Assembly: GCA_947167745.1 (NCBI GenBank)
Contig: CAMVJE010000002.1
Location: forward strand, 1-64,000
DNA from: an uncultured Treponema sp.
GTDB lineage: Bacteria > Spirochaetota > Spirochaetia > Treponematales > Treponemataceae
DNA: 64,000 bases
Reading direction: 5' to 3'
Shown here piece by piece: positions 23,758 to 31,032 of this stretch (positions are counted from its first letter, which is position 1; every line of letters starts with the position of its first letter). The position numbers were made by a program, and so were the translations under genes. The notes below the pieces were generated by a model, which ran no database searches, was not told the DNA's origin, and saw only the letters and a list, made by a program, of their open reading frames with translations.

Positions 23758-23824
23758 ACCGTGTTAAGCGGCATTATAGATTTGTTGGTTTATAAAAAGA
23801 TTATAAATAAGGAGAAATTTTATG
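23624..23824 (+). repeat. Immunity 3'-end plus spacer repeat, copy 3
   Basis: From CTAATGTCCAAATCGATGTC to AAGGAGAAATTTTATGAAA, matching copy 1. The start codon at its end opens only an 8-codon ORF (23822-23848), a truncated leftover of the gene that once followed. Confidence 0.8.
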
Positions 23825-23868
23825 AAATTGGTACAGGTTATAACTTAATAAACTAACGGGGATAAATC

Positions 23869-24381
23869 ATGAAAAACAATCTTTCATCACATTATCTATT
23901 GAACCGCTACAGCTATTGTCTCTACTTTCTCGCGTGCGCCGTTTTTCTAGCCCGACTGAAATTGAGCGGCTGGGTTTTCGTGAAGGACGAAATTGTGTCG
24001 TTCGGAATAATCACCTTTTTCTACCTCCTTTGGATTTTCGTCTACGGAACTTTCCATTTTCGGGAACAGGCAAAAGTTTCAAGAGTGGATTACCAGACCC
24101 TAAAATTTGCTAAAGGAGCGCGGATTGCCGAAATCACAAAATCCGACATCGCGCAGATTTACATTCAAAAAATCACCAATGCGAAAATGCGTGGTTTGCG
24201 GTATAAAGTTCTTGTGATAACAAAAGACGGTGAGAAATTCAGGTTCACTTATGTTTCTCGGGTGTCAAACTCCGCTTCAACGGATTTAGTTGATGATTTT
24301 CTTTCTGAAACGGAGAATTTTTGGGGCTTGGGAGACAGAAGCATCATGCAATTATCACCCGATGTTTTCTTTTGCAATTAA
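23869..24381 (+). CDS. Membrane protein with PH-like domain, distant immunity-like protein
   Basis: 170 residues. Two helices (about 16-34 and 44-60) and then a soluble part with KVSRVDYQTLKFAKGARIAEITKSDIAQIYI, which has the bacterial PH strand pattern (a strand, then a conserved SDI before a hydrophobic strand). It lacks the repeated C-terminal tail of the other immunity genes. Located among toxin relics, so an orphan immunity function is plausible but unproven. Confidence 0.55.
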   Translation: MKNNLSSHYLLNRYSYCLYFLACAVFLARLKLSGWVFVKDEIVSFGIITFFYLLWIFVYGTFHFREQAKVSRVDYQTLKFAKGARIAEITKSDIAQIYIQKITNAKMRGLRYKVLVITKDGEKFRFTYVSRVSNSASTDLVDDFLSETENFWGLGDRSIMQLSPDVFFCN

Positions 24382-24435
24382 AGAGGTGGAAATAAATCCA
24401 TGATTCTAGATTTCTTAAATTCCGTAAATCCAAAA

Positions 24436-24518
24436 ATATGACAGTCCCATAAGGGGCGTTTGACAGTACCAAAAGGGTGATATGGTACTGTCAAACAGGT
24501 GCTTTAGTACTGTCATAT
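24436..24518. repeat. Nested inverted repeats of TGACAGTAC
   Basis: Inner pair TTTGACAGTACCA (24459-24471) and TGGTACTGTCAAA (24483-24495) is perfect over 13 bp with an 11-base loop; outer pair ATATGACAGT (24436-24445) and ACTGTCATAT (24509-24518) is perfect over 10 bp. Four half-sites in alternating order within 83 bp. It lies in the 303-bp gap 24382-24684, which otherwise holds no ORF that I can support. Confidence 0.75.
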
Positions 24519-24684
24519 TCGACCGAACGGTAACATGTGCATAAGAATTTTTGGCAATTTTCGCAGAACCTCAATTTATGTTTTTCTTTTCGTGTTATGA
24601 TTGTAGGGGGCGCGAAAGCGATTTGCCGTCTGCGGAAGACACGGAAAAATTTTGCTAAGCAAAAAGGAGTTCTAAAAAGAAAAA

Positions 24685-24924
24685 ATGAGTCCAAAAACGA
24701 GAGGAATATTAGGATTTCTCATAATGCTGTTGTTCATAATAGATTTCATATTCGGTTCGATACGCATGGTGTTAATCGGGCTTGGGAAAGTGAAAGACCC
24801 ACGCCTGCGCACAAAGCAGAAATCTAAAGGCGCAGTAGTTAAAGGAATAATCGGTCTTGTGATTTTTTCAGTTGCCTTCATGGTTGTGGCGGCGATATTG
24901 ATATATGGCATTTTTTATGTATAA
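24685..24924 (+). CDS. Small two-helix membrane protein, family member 3
   Basis: 79 residues, two helices with the shared loop SIRMVLIGLGKVKDPRLRTKQKSKG. Same length as the protein at 21918 and clearly paralogous. AAAAAGGAG lies 15 bases before the ATG. It is separated from the other two copies by the immunity genes and the nested inverted repeat, consistent with block duplication. Confidence 0.65.
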   Translation: MSPKTRGILGFLIMLLFIIDFIFGSIRMVLIGLGKVKDPRLRTKQKSKGAVVKGIIGLVIFSVAFMVVAAILIYGIFYV

Positions 24925-24936
24925 GAAGATAAAAAT

Positions 24937-25047
24937 ATGAAAGATGGTGGAGCAATAATATTTTGGATTTTTGGGTTACTTGTTTCTTTGCAATTTATCG
25001 CGAATTATATAATTGATCCATACATAAAAAACAAAGGAGAAAAGTGA
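24937..25047 (+). CDS. Very small membrane protein
   Basis: 36 residues, one hydrophobic helix (IIFWIFGLLVSLQFIANYII) followed by DPYIKNKGEK. It sits 12 bp after the two-helix protein gene and 1 bp before the next ORF, so all three are probably cotranslated. No family recognised. Confidence 0.4.
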   Translation: MKDGGAIIFWIFGLLVSLQFIANYIIDPYIKNKGEK

Positions 25048-25048
25048 C

Positions 25049-25228
25049 ATGATAGATTGGTTTGCAATCTCCATGGGATTTATTTCTCTTCTATCTGGTA
25101 TTTGTGTAAAGAAGATAGATTGGAAAGAAAAACTAACTGAAGGGCAATTGAGAAGAAAAAGAAAAATACTTATAGGTATTAGTATAGTTCTTTTTCTTTG
25201 CGCGACAGGTAAATATTTTCTGATATGA
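25049..25228 (+). CDS. Small two-helix membrane protein
   Basis: 59 residues: a helix near residues 4-20 (WFAISMGFISLLSGICV), a basic middle part (EGQLRRKRK) and a second helix ending GKYFLI. ACAAAGGAGAAAAG precedes it by a few bases. It is unrelated in sequence to the SIRM family. Function unknown; context suggests an accessory of the toxin locus. Confidence 0.45.
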   Translation: MIDWFAISMGFISLLSGICVKKIDWKEKLTEGQLRRKRKILIGISIVLFLCATGKYFLI

Positions 25229-25255
25229 AATTAATTAAAAAAAGGAGTGAAAACT

Positions 25256-25342
25256 ATGAAAAAAACGCCATGTGTTCCTCAGCACGACGAGTCTGACTTA
25301 GGTGGGAGCATAGACTTAAGACTTGGGGGACATCGTGATTAA
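25256..25342 (+). pseudogene. Fragment of the C39 exporter start
   Basis: 28 codons: MKKTPCVPQHDESDLGG repeats the exporter N-terminus, but the catalytic Cys is lost (DL for DC) and the frame ends after LRLGGHRD. The preceding AAAAAAAGGAGTGAAAACT is the same ribosome binding site type. A second relic of an exporter copy, adjoining a different downstream gene. Confidence 0.55.
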
Positions 25343-25724
25343 CAAAAAGCATTTGCTGAAATTGATGCTGGTTTTTCTCGTCATTGATATTATCCTCTGC
25401 CCGATTGTGACTTTCACGGATTCGGGAATCTCTTTTCTTGAGTCTGCGGCTATTTCTGCTTTTGGACTCGTCGGATTCCTCTTTTTCTTTTTCATATTGT
25501 GGGCATTATTCAATGCGGAATTTTATTCTGCCTTTTCGGGAAATGCGATTGTCCAACTGATAGGAACTTTTATCGGACTGATAGGATGCGCGATTAAACT
25601 TCATGAAGGAACGGAATATTTGATGGGCTTTGCCGTCCTGATTCCGCTCTTTTCCAATGCCGTGATATGGGAATATTTCCCGCAGTTTTATTTAAAAGAT
25701 TATAAAAAAGACAAAGAAAAATAA
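25335..25724 (+). CDS. Multi-helix membrane protein
   Basis: About 129 residues from GTG 25335; TTG 25323 is an alternative start. Three to four membrane helices (IIDIILCPIVTF region, GLVGFLFFFFILWALF, IGTFIGLIGCAI, GFAVLIPLFSNAVIW) and a basic tail KDYKKDKEK. It overlaps the end of the exporter fragment, mirroring the toxin-immunity overlaps elsewhere. No family recognised; an immunity-like or transport role is only a guess. Confidence 0.55.
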   Translation: MINKKHLLKLMLVFLVIDIILCPIVTFTDSGISFLESAAISAFGLVGFLFFFFILWALFNAEFYSAFSGNAIVQLIGTFIGLIGCAIKLHEGTEYLMGFAVLIPLFSNAVIWEYFPQFYLKDYKKDKEK

Positions 25725-25737
25725 GGAAAAGAAGCCG

Positions 25738-26148
25738 ATGAAAAAAATAATTTGCGTTTTATTCTGCCTTTTAGTCAGTTGCCTATTAATTTCTGCAGAA
25801 AACAAGACATTAAAAATAAAGTTTATGCCTTATTCAGATTTTGAGCGTGACACATCTTTCATTGAGAATGCGGAATTTTCGAGGTATACCGGTGTTGTGA
25901 AATCGCTGGAAAAAGCGAGAAAAGCATTTTCGTGGGAAATTCCAAAGACTGGCATAATGGAAGGGGAATATCATTTACTGATATATGAAGATAATACTTG
26001 TATCGCTGCCTACGATATTGTCAACGATAACTATGTGTATAATAAGACAAGAGGTTGCTTTCAGAAAATTCCCAATATTTTGGACAGAGTGCGGGCGATT
26101 TTGTTTGTTGAGTATTTAAAAAGTGATAAGAATATTTCTTATTTTTAA
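25738..26148 (+). CDS. Secreted protein of unknown function
   Basis: 136 residues with a clear N-terminal signal (MKKIICVLFCLLVSCLLISAE); LVSC may act as a lipobox, or cleavage may follow ISA. The mature part is mixed charged with a few aromatic residues (YSDFERDTSF, EGEYHLLIYED). It lies between the membrane protein and the third effector. AAGGAAAAGAAGCC precedes the start. No family recognised. Confidence 0.6.
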   Translation: MKKIICVLFCLLVSCLLISAENKTLKIKFMPYSDFERDTSFIENAEFSRYTGVVKSLEKARKAFSWEIPKTGIMEGEYHLLIYEDNTCIAAYDIVNDNYVYNKTRGCFQKIPNILDRVRAILFVEYLKSDKNISYF

Positions 26149-26200
26149 GTGTTATGCTTATGGGTGGCGCAAAACAAAATAAAAAAGGAGAAGAAATTTT

Positions 26201-26617
26201 ATGAAAAAGAAGCAGCTTGAAAAAGTCAGGAAAGAATTTGAAAGCATGGATTTGAGCCACTATCATATTCTGACATACGACGAGCTTTTAAAAGTGAACG
26301 GCGGAAGCGGAAACGACTCGGATGACAACGATGACGAAGAATCAGAAGACAATGACAAGAGCGATGGACTTTCTGGCGCAAAGTTCTATGTTCAGGGAGG
26401 AGCAGATATTGCACCAATGTTTCAATTTGGTGGTGAATATTCAAAGGAAATCATTCATGCGACACCTTTTGATTTACCATCTTATGATTATGAATTTAAA
26501 CCTATTGCCGATGTAAATACAACAGGAAATCTTACATTTCCTTTAGGAGGATTTGGTAGTATCACAATTAATACGGCTGAGACGATTGATTTCTTCACAA
26601 AGGCTTTTGACTTTTAA
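26201..26617 (+). CDS. Double-glycine-leader effector 3, short form with unrelated body
   Basis: 138 residues. The leader (residues 1-35, ending ELLKVNGG) and the SGNDSDDNDDEE acidic start match effectors 1 and 2, so it should be cut and exported by the same C39 transporter. The rest is different: a short linker, then GGADIAPMFQFGGEYSKEII and a Gly/Phe/Thr-rich stretch ending FFTKAFDF, with no glycine-zipper tip. It is followed by a multi-helix membrane protein gene with an RDD-like pattern, a candidate partner. This shows that one leader serves several cargo types. Confidence 0.7.
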   Translation: MKKKQLEKVRKEFESMDLSHYHILTYDELLKVNGGSGNDSDDNDDEESEDNDKSDGLSGAKFYVQGGADIAPMFQFGGEYSKEIIHATPFDLPSYDYEFKPIADVNTTGNLTFPLGGFGSITINTAETIDFFTKAFDF

Positions 26618-26636
26618 GTTAAAAATTAGGAGAACT

Positions 26637-27290
26637 ATGTTGAAAATCAATAAGAATAACGCAATAGTCGGGCTACTCGGATTCTTGCCAGCTCTGCTTA
26701 CGACAAGACTTACTTCATTGGGTGACATTTTAATTTTCTATGTGATAATGCTTGCATACACCGCTTTTTTTGTTTTCTGCAAAGAAGAAGTTTTTCCGTA
26801 TGAGAATGAAGGGGAATATGTGCCTGTCAGCCGGAGTAGAATCCATTTTGCTTGGGGGGCGGATTGGCTTGTTTTTTTGGTATTCATATTTATATACACA
26901 AGATTCTTAAAGCTTTTTCCCGCTTCGCCCTCAAAAAATTATATTATCCCGCTCAATTACATAGTTATGATGCAAAATATCCTTGCACGGAGCATCGGAT
27001 TCAGGATTTTTCATCTCTATCCCGCGAATCGAACATTGCAAGAGAAACTGAAAATTCTCGCTATAAATTTTTTTCTGATGTCCTCATGGTATTTGGCGAT
27101 GTTCAGAAGCGTTTGGAACTGTCCGTCTGAAAGCGTGATGAAAGCAGTGGGAAGCTTATTGATAACCGCCTTTTTTATAAATTATGCTGTTCGCCTGAAT
27201 GTTTTTAAGCAGGAATCGCTGTGTGAAAGAATTATGGGGATTCGGACAATGAAGTTCGTCCCGAAACGGGAGCGTCTTGAATGTGCATGA
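26637..27290 (+). CDS. RDD-like polytopic membrane protein A
   Basis: 217 residues from ATG 26637 with AATTAGGAGAA before it; the open frame reaches further upstream without a site. Five or six helices. The stretch HFAWGADWLVFLVFIFIYTRF and the ending LNVFKQESLCERIMGIRTMKFV resemble the first helix and the terminal signature of RDD-family proteins. It follows effector 3 directly and is 4-bp-overlapped by a paralogue. Possible immunity protein for effector 3; the family link is tentative. Confidence 0.6.
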   Translation: MLKINKNNAIVGLLGFLPALLTTRLTSLGDILIFYVIMLAYTAFFVFCKEEVFPYENEGEYVPVSRSRIHFAWGADWLVFLVFIFIYTRFLKLFPASPSKNYIIPLNYIVMMQNILARSIGFRIFHLYPANRTLQEKLKILAINFFLMSSWYLAMFRSVWNCPSESVMKAVGSLLITAFFINYAVRLNVFKQESLCERIMGIRTMKFVPKRERLECA

Positions 27291-27916
27291 ACAAATCAAA
27301 TCTTATAATCGCATTGTTCTCATTCCTGCCGATTCTGAATGTCATTGATTTTGGAAGCAAGCCCCGTGAATTCATTTATCTGCTTCCGATTTTGCTTTAT
27401 ACCCTGCCGTCCGCATTCATTCGGGAAAAAGAAAAGGCTGATTTGGGGGAAGGCGAGTTTGCCCCACTTTCGAAAATACATGCTTCATGGGGGCTGGACT
27501 TCGTTGTCGTTATCATCCTTTGTCATGTTATGGGCATTTTCGTCACCTATGTGTTTGCCGCCCCCTCAAATTTCGTCGTGTATCCACTTTATTACATTCT
27601 TTTAATGCACAATGTTTTGTACAGAGCCGTTTCTCACAGACTTCTGAAGCTGCATGTCAATCGAAATACTCTTTCTGAAAAATTCAGGCTTCTCGCTGTA
27701 AATTTTATCCTTCTTTTTCCGTTTTATTTCGGGATGTTTGGGTACAAGCATCATTTGCAAAAGACGGTTATGAACGGCGTGTTTTTCTTTTGCCTCGCCC
27801 TCAGCCTTATAAACTATATTTTCAGGGTTCTTGTTTTTAAGAACCAGTCTCTTTTTGAGCGTATTTTCGACATTCAAACGATGATGTTTATTCGTAAAGA
27901 GGAGAAAATTCTATGA
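27287..27916 (+). CDS. RDD-like polytopic membrane protein B
   Basis: 209 residues, paralogue of the preceding protein (same KIHASWGLDFVVVIIL and VFKNQSLFERIFDIQTMMF landmarks). Its ATG overlaps the previous stop (ATGA); it ends overlapping the next gene by 4 bp. Tandem duplication followed by divergence. Function as for protein A. Confidence 0.6.
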   Translation: MNKSNLIIALFSFLPILNVIDFGSKPREFIYLLPILLYTLPSAFIREKEKADLGEGEFAPLSKIHASWGLDFVVVIILCHVMGIFVTYVFAAPSNFVVYPLYYILLMHNVLYRAVSHRLLKLHVNRNTLSEKFRLLAVNFILLFPFYFGMFGYKHHLQKTVMNGVFFFCLALSLINYIFRVLVFKNQSLFERIFDIQTMMFIRKEEKIL

Positions 27917-28218
27917 AAAATTTTTTTGCGACAATCTTTTTGATTCTGTTTTGCGTGAATGCTTTTGCAAATTCCGATTTCACCATTGGAAAATGGTACA
28001 CGGCATTCAACGACGAGGCTTGGCACTGTAGCGTTCGTTTTGGGGAAAACAAAACCGTTGAGTTTTCTGAGGGAATAGACTATCCCTTTGGACATGATTT
28101 CTGGGACAAGACCTACAAATACACAGCGAAAGACTACGGAATTGGGGAGAAAATCACATTCAAAACATATCTCGGATTTGATTGGCTTGAAGAAAAAATT
28201 TTGGGGGAAGCAAAATGA
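27913..28218 (+). CDS. Chimeric secreted protein ending in a toxin tail
   Basis: 101 residues. A signal peptide (MKNFFATIFLILFCVNAFA) leads to a small beta-rich domain (DFTIGKWYTAFNDEAWHCSVRFGENKTVEF ... with Trp and Tyr) and, from about residue 87, YLGFDWLEEKILGEAK, the effector tail. A secreted protein has been joined to the end of a toxin gene, and it overlaps immunity gene 5 by 4 bp just as a toxin would. Either a recombination product or a hijacked tail keeping immunity coupled. Confidence 0.6.
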   Translation: MKNFFATIFLILFCVNAFANSDFTIGKWYTAFNDEAWHCSVRFGENKTVEFSEGIDYPFGHDFWDKTYKYTAKDYGIGEKITFKTYLGFDWLEEKILGEAK

Positions 28219-28724
28219 AGAGAATTCGTTCTTGTTTTTTACTAATTATATTTTGTTTTTTCAGTTTTTTTATTTTATCAATAAATGTGGCCCAAATTAT
28301 TATTGATCATGAATTAGATTTTAAGCAGTTCTTTTTGGGTATTCCAATGTCTGTATTTGTTTTATACATGGCTTATACTGCAAAAATTGACTATAACGAA
28401 GAGTGCCTGCGTTGTTTTGCATTATGGAAAAGCAAAATAGTATCTTACAGCGACATAGCAAGGATTTCTTGCTCTGGTATAATAGGTTTATACTGGCTGA
28501 TAACCTATAACAACGAGAAATACGGATTGAATTTCCCATTAGAGCATAAAAAAATGAGGAAGGTTTTTGATGCAATAAAAAACGCAAACCCTAATGTCCA
28601 AATCGATGTCTGGTGGTATAAAAAGCAACCTCGCGCAACGATTCTTAAGACAGCGTTCAAATTCTGCCTTTTTGTGCTGATTGTGCTGCTCGCCGATTTT
28701 CTTTTGCACATATTCAAAAAGTAA
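28215..28724 (+). CDS. Putative immunity protein 5 (membrane protein with PH-like domain)
   Basis: 169 residues. From DYNEECLR (about residue 58) to the end the protein is almost the same as immunity 1 (CFALWKSKIVSYSDIARI; YGLNFPLEHKKMRKVFDAI), and the DNA is identical for most of 28440-28724. Only the two N-terminal helices differ. It is the last gene of the island and is followed by the truncated spacer repeat and a terminator. Confidence 0.7.
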   Translation: MKRIRSCFLLIIFCFFSFFILSINVAQIIIDHELDFKQFFLGIPMSVFVLYMAYTAKIDYNEECLRCFALWKSKIVSYSDIARISCSGIIGLYWLITYNNEKYGLNFPLEHKKMRKVFDAIKNANPNVQIDVWWYKKQPRATILKTAFKFCLFVLIVLLADFLLHIFKK

Positions 28725-28759
28725 ACCGTGTTAAGCGGCATTATAGATTTGTTGGTTTA
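28592..28759 (+). repeat. Immunity 3'-end plus spacer repeat, copy 4 (right end of island)
   Basis: Matches copy 1 from the NVQIDVWWYKK codons to GATTTGTTGGTTTA and then breaks off; identity with copy 1 continues leftward to about 28440. The break marks the right boundary of the repeated island. Confidence 0.8.
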
Positions 28760-28785
28760 ATTCATCTGGCTAATTAAAATTTATT

Positions 28786-28843
28786 AACCACAGGTGCTAC
28801 AGATAATTTTGAAAATCCGTGGCATCTGTGGTTTATTTTTTTT
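28786..28843. terminator. Bidirectional terminator at the island's right end
   Basis: AACCACAGGTGC (28786-28797) pairs with GCATCTGTGGTT (28822-28833), one G-U wobble, followed by a T-run on the plus strand. It also overlaps the stop of the convergent solute-binding protein gene. Confidence 0.8.
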
Positions 28844-30080
28844 GCAATTCTTCAAGTTCTTTTTGGGCTTCATTCAAACCATCCGTGACGGATATTTTAT
28901 TATCAATGATAAGTTTTAGTTTTTTACCGAGAATTGTGTAGAACTGAGTCCATTCTTGCATTACCGGGCGATAAACACCGCTTTCCAGAGCCTTGCAGAC
29001 AGCTGCATACTGAGGATAATTTTTGAGAACTTCTTCATCTTTGAGACTTGAATATCTGCATGGGACTCCACCAAATTGAATCGTTGATTTTTGAACATTT
29101 TTGTCCATTAAATAGGCAAGAAGTTCTTCTCCCATTTCTTTATTCATACTGTTGTTGGGAATGCCGATTCCCCAAATTCCGTAAATATTTGAGTTATTTG
29201 GCTCAGAGTCCTTGCGGTATTTTCCTGTAAGAGCGATATAATCCATTGAAGAGTTTCGGATAGGCGTGTACCAGCCCGGCCAGCCTATTCCCAGTGCAGC
29301 CGATTTATTTGCTATTGCGGCAATAAGGTCGTTTTTTACGGCAGCCTTGCCTGTTTGTATCAATGATTTGTACATATAGACCGCCTGACGGAATTCATCT
29401 GTGTTTACAGAAGGCTTGTTGTTTTTGTCCACAACCCAGGCTCCCCTTGCACGGAGAATTGGAAGAAAATCGACTACAGTGTTGTTTTCTGTGTCGCCTC
29501 GGAACACGAATCCCAGATTATGGCGTTTTTTCTGAAAATTACTTATTGCCAGCAGATCTTCCAGAGAAGTGATTTGCTCCGGACTGTATCCAGCTTCTTT
29601 TATCATAAATTTGTTGTAGAGGAGAATCGTGACATTTCCGTAGTATGGAGCGAGATAAACATCATCTCCCTGATAGCAGATTGTTTTTGTAGCGGGAATT
29701 ATATCGTCATCAAGTTCATAGCCAAGCTTACTCAAATTTGCCAGCATTTTTTCTGCCGTGAATTCTGCCATCCATGAACTGTCTACCATGCATAAGTCAT
29801 ACTGACCTTCGGGGTATGTGGCATTATCAACTAGAGTGTTGTATAAATTTGACTCACTTAATTCAACTATATCGCAGTATATGTCTTTTTCTCTTTCAAA
29901 GTCTGCAATTGATTTTTTTATGACATCTGAATAGATTCCTGAGCGTAATGCAAGTTTGAGGTAGCCCCTAGAATTTGAAGAACAGTAATGCTTGCTTCCA
30001 GCCTTGTTGAGACAGGATGAGAAGGTAAAAGTGATGGAGATCAGAGAGGCTAAGACTAAAAATTTTCGTGTTTTTAACAT
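28833..30080 (-). CDS. Extracellular solute-binding lipoprotein (sugar type)
   Basis: 415 residues. Lipoprotein signal with FSSC near residue 22. The mature protein has the family 1 periplasmic binding fold: GVLKIAL-like first strand (GYLKLALRSGIYSD), a mid-region with LYNTLVDNATYPEGQYDLCMVDSSWMAEFTAEKMLANLSKL, and GIWGIGIPNNSMNKEMGEELLAYL near the hinge, typical of ABC sugar receptors. No permease or ATPase genes lie nearby. It is the last gene of an operon with c-di-GMP proteins, so it may feed a signal rather than a transporter. Confidence 0.85.
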   Translation of the reverse strand: MLKTRKFLVLASLISITFTFSSCLNKAGSKHYCSSNSRGYLKLALRSGIYSDVIKKSIADFEREKDIYCDIVELSESNLYNTLVDNATYPEGQYDLCMVDSSWMAEFTAEKMLANLSKLGYELDDDIIPATKTICYQGDDVYLAPYYGNVTILLYNKFMIKEAGYSPEQITSLEDLLAISNFQKKRHNLGFVFRGDTENNTVVDFLPILRARGAWVVDKNNKPSVNTDEFRQAVYMYKSLIQTGKAAVKNDLIAAIANKSAALGIGWPGWYTPIRNSSMDYIALTGKYRKDSEPNNSNIYGIWGIGIPNNSMNKEMGEELLAYLMDKNVQKSTIQFGGVPCRYSSLKDEEVLKNYPQYAAVCKALESGVYRPVMQEWTQFYTILGKKLKLIIDNKISVTDGLNEAQKELEELQKK

Positions 30081-30103
30081 AAATTGGTCCTTAAAAGCCG
30101 GAA

Positions 30104-31030
30104 TCAGCGGAAAGAGCCAGACTGATATTTTTTCATTCTATTTCGTACATCTTCCATACAATCTGCGATTTTTGATTTTGGAATTGCACAGAAAATGTCT
30201 ACAAGTTCCTGATCAAGCTGCTTGCCCGCAACGAGCCTCAACTCAGATATTGCGTTTTCGTGTGTAAGTGAAGGCCTGTATGAACGATCCATTGTGATTG
30301 CAGAATATGTGTCGGCAATGGCTAAAATTCTTGCAGGAAGGGGAATGTCCTTGCCTTTGAGATGGTAATATCCGTTTCCGTCAACTCTTTCGTGGTGATA
30401 TTTTATCCAGTGGGTTACAGTTTTAAGAGATGGAATTGAGGCGAAAATATCAACACAGATTTCAGGATGCCTTTGAATGAGTTCTTTTTCTTCGGGAAGA
30501 AGCTTTCCTGCTTTATGAATGATGCTACGCGGGATTCCGAGTTTACCGATATCCAGCAGCAAGGAAGCATACTGAAGGTTCATCGGGTTGATTTTTATCC
30601 TGGAAGTGAAAGGCAGGTAGTCGTATATAAGCATTGTGAGATTTTGTACATGAAGAGAGTGTCCGTCGAGGTTTTCGTCCCCGGCTTCAATTACGCCTAC
30701 GAGACGCTCAAGAATTACCGTTGATAGAAGGCTTATGCCACGCATCTGAATAAAGGCCCAGAAGAGGAGAAATGTTACTGTTATGGCAACAGCAAAGATT
30801 GTGGTCGAATATGCGACTGCAAGCTGCTCGTGATTGTAGATAAATACCGAGACTGCTACAAATGCGATTTGGGCAATCAGCATCAGTACCCCTGAAACGA
30901 ACTTGATTTTTCCGCTGTGATATAAAGCATCGTTTCGCAGAAAAAGCTTGGCTAGAGTAATGATAAAATCAAAGCTGATGATACAGATTCCGGCAATAAT
31001 TTTGTAATCAGATAAAGTAATCATGTCCAT
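30104..31030 (-). CDS. Membrane HD-GYP-type protein with altered catalytic residues
   Basis: 308 residues. Five or so membrane helices (about 8-125) precede an HD-GYP-like domain. Family landmarks: HSLHVQNLTMLIYDY near 143, LLLDIGKLGIPRSIIHKAGKL near 173 (canonical LLHDIGK; the His is Leu), RHPEICVDIF, then YHHERVDGNGYYHLKG near 232 (canonical DGxGYP) and ARILAIADTYSAITMDRSYRP. Classical HD-GYP enzymes hydrolyse c-di-GMP; the lost metal-binding His suggests reduced or altered activity. It starts 2 bp after the GGDEF gene, same operon. Confidence 0.85.
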   Translation of the reverse strand: MDMITLSDYKIIAGICIISFDFIITLAKLFLRNDALYHSGKIKFVSGVLMLIAQIAFVAVSVFIYNHEQLAVAYSTTIFAVAITVTFLLFWAFIQMRGISLLSTVILERLVGVIEAGDENLDGHSLHVQNLTMLIYDYLPFTSRIKINPMNLQYASLLLDIGKLGIPRSIIHKAGKLLPEEKELIQRHPEICVDIFASIPSLKTVTHWIKYHHERVDGNGYYHLKGKDIPLPARILAIADTYSAITMDRSYRPSLTHENAISELRLVAGKQLDQELVDIFCAIPKSKIADCMEDVRNRMKKYQSGSFR

Positions 31031-31032
31031 AT

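Noticed and set aside
24537..24827. 96-codon plus-strand ORF overlapping the small membrane protein gene at 24685
   Set aside because: The paralogous frame at 24685 has clear homologues within the window; this one is an out-of-frame reading.
13637..28759. CRISPR array suggested by the many direct repeats
   Set aside because: Repeats are 160 to 980 bp long, protein-coding and irregularly spaced; there are no short repeat-spacer units and no cas genes.
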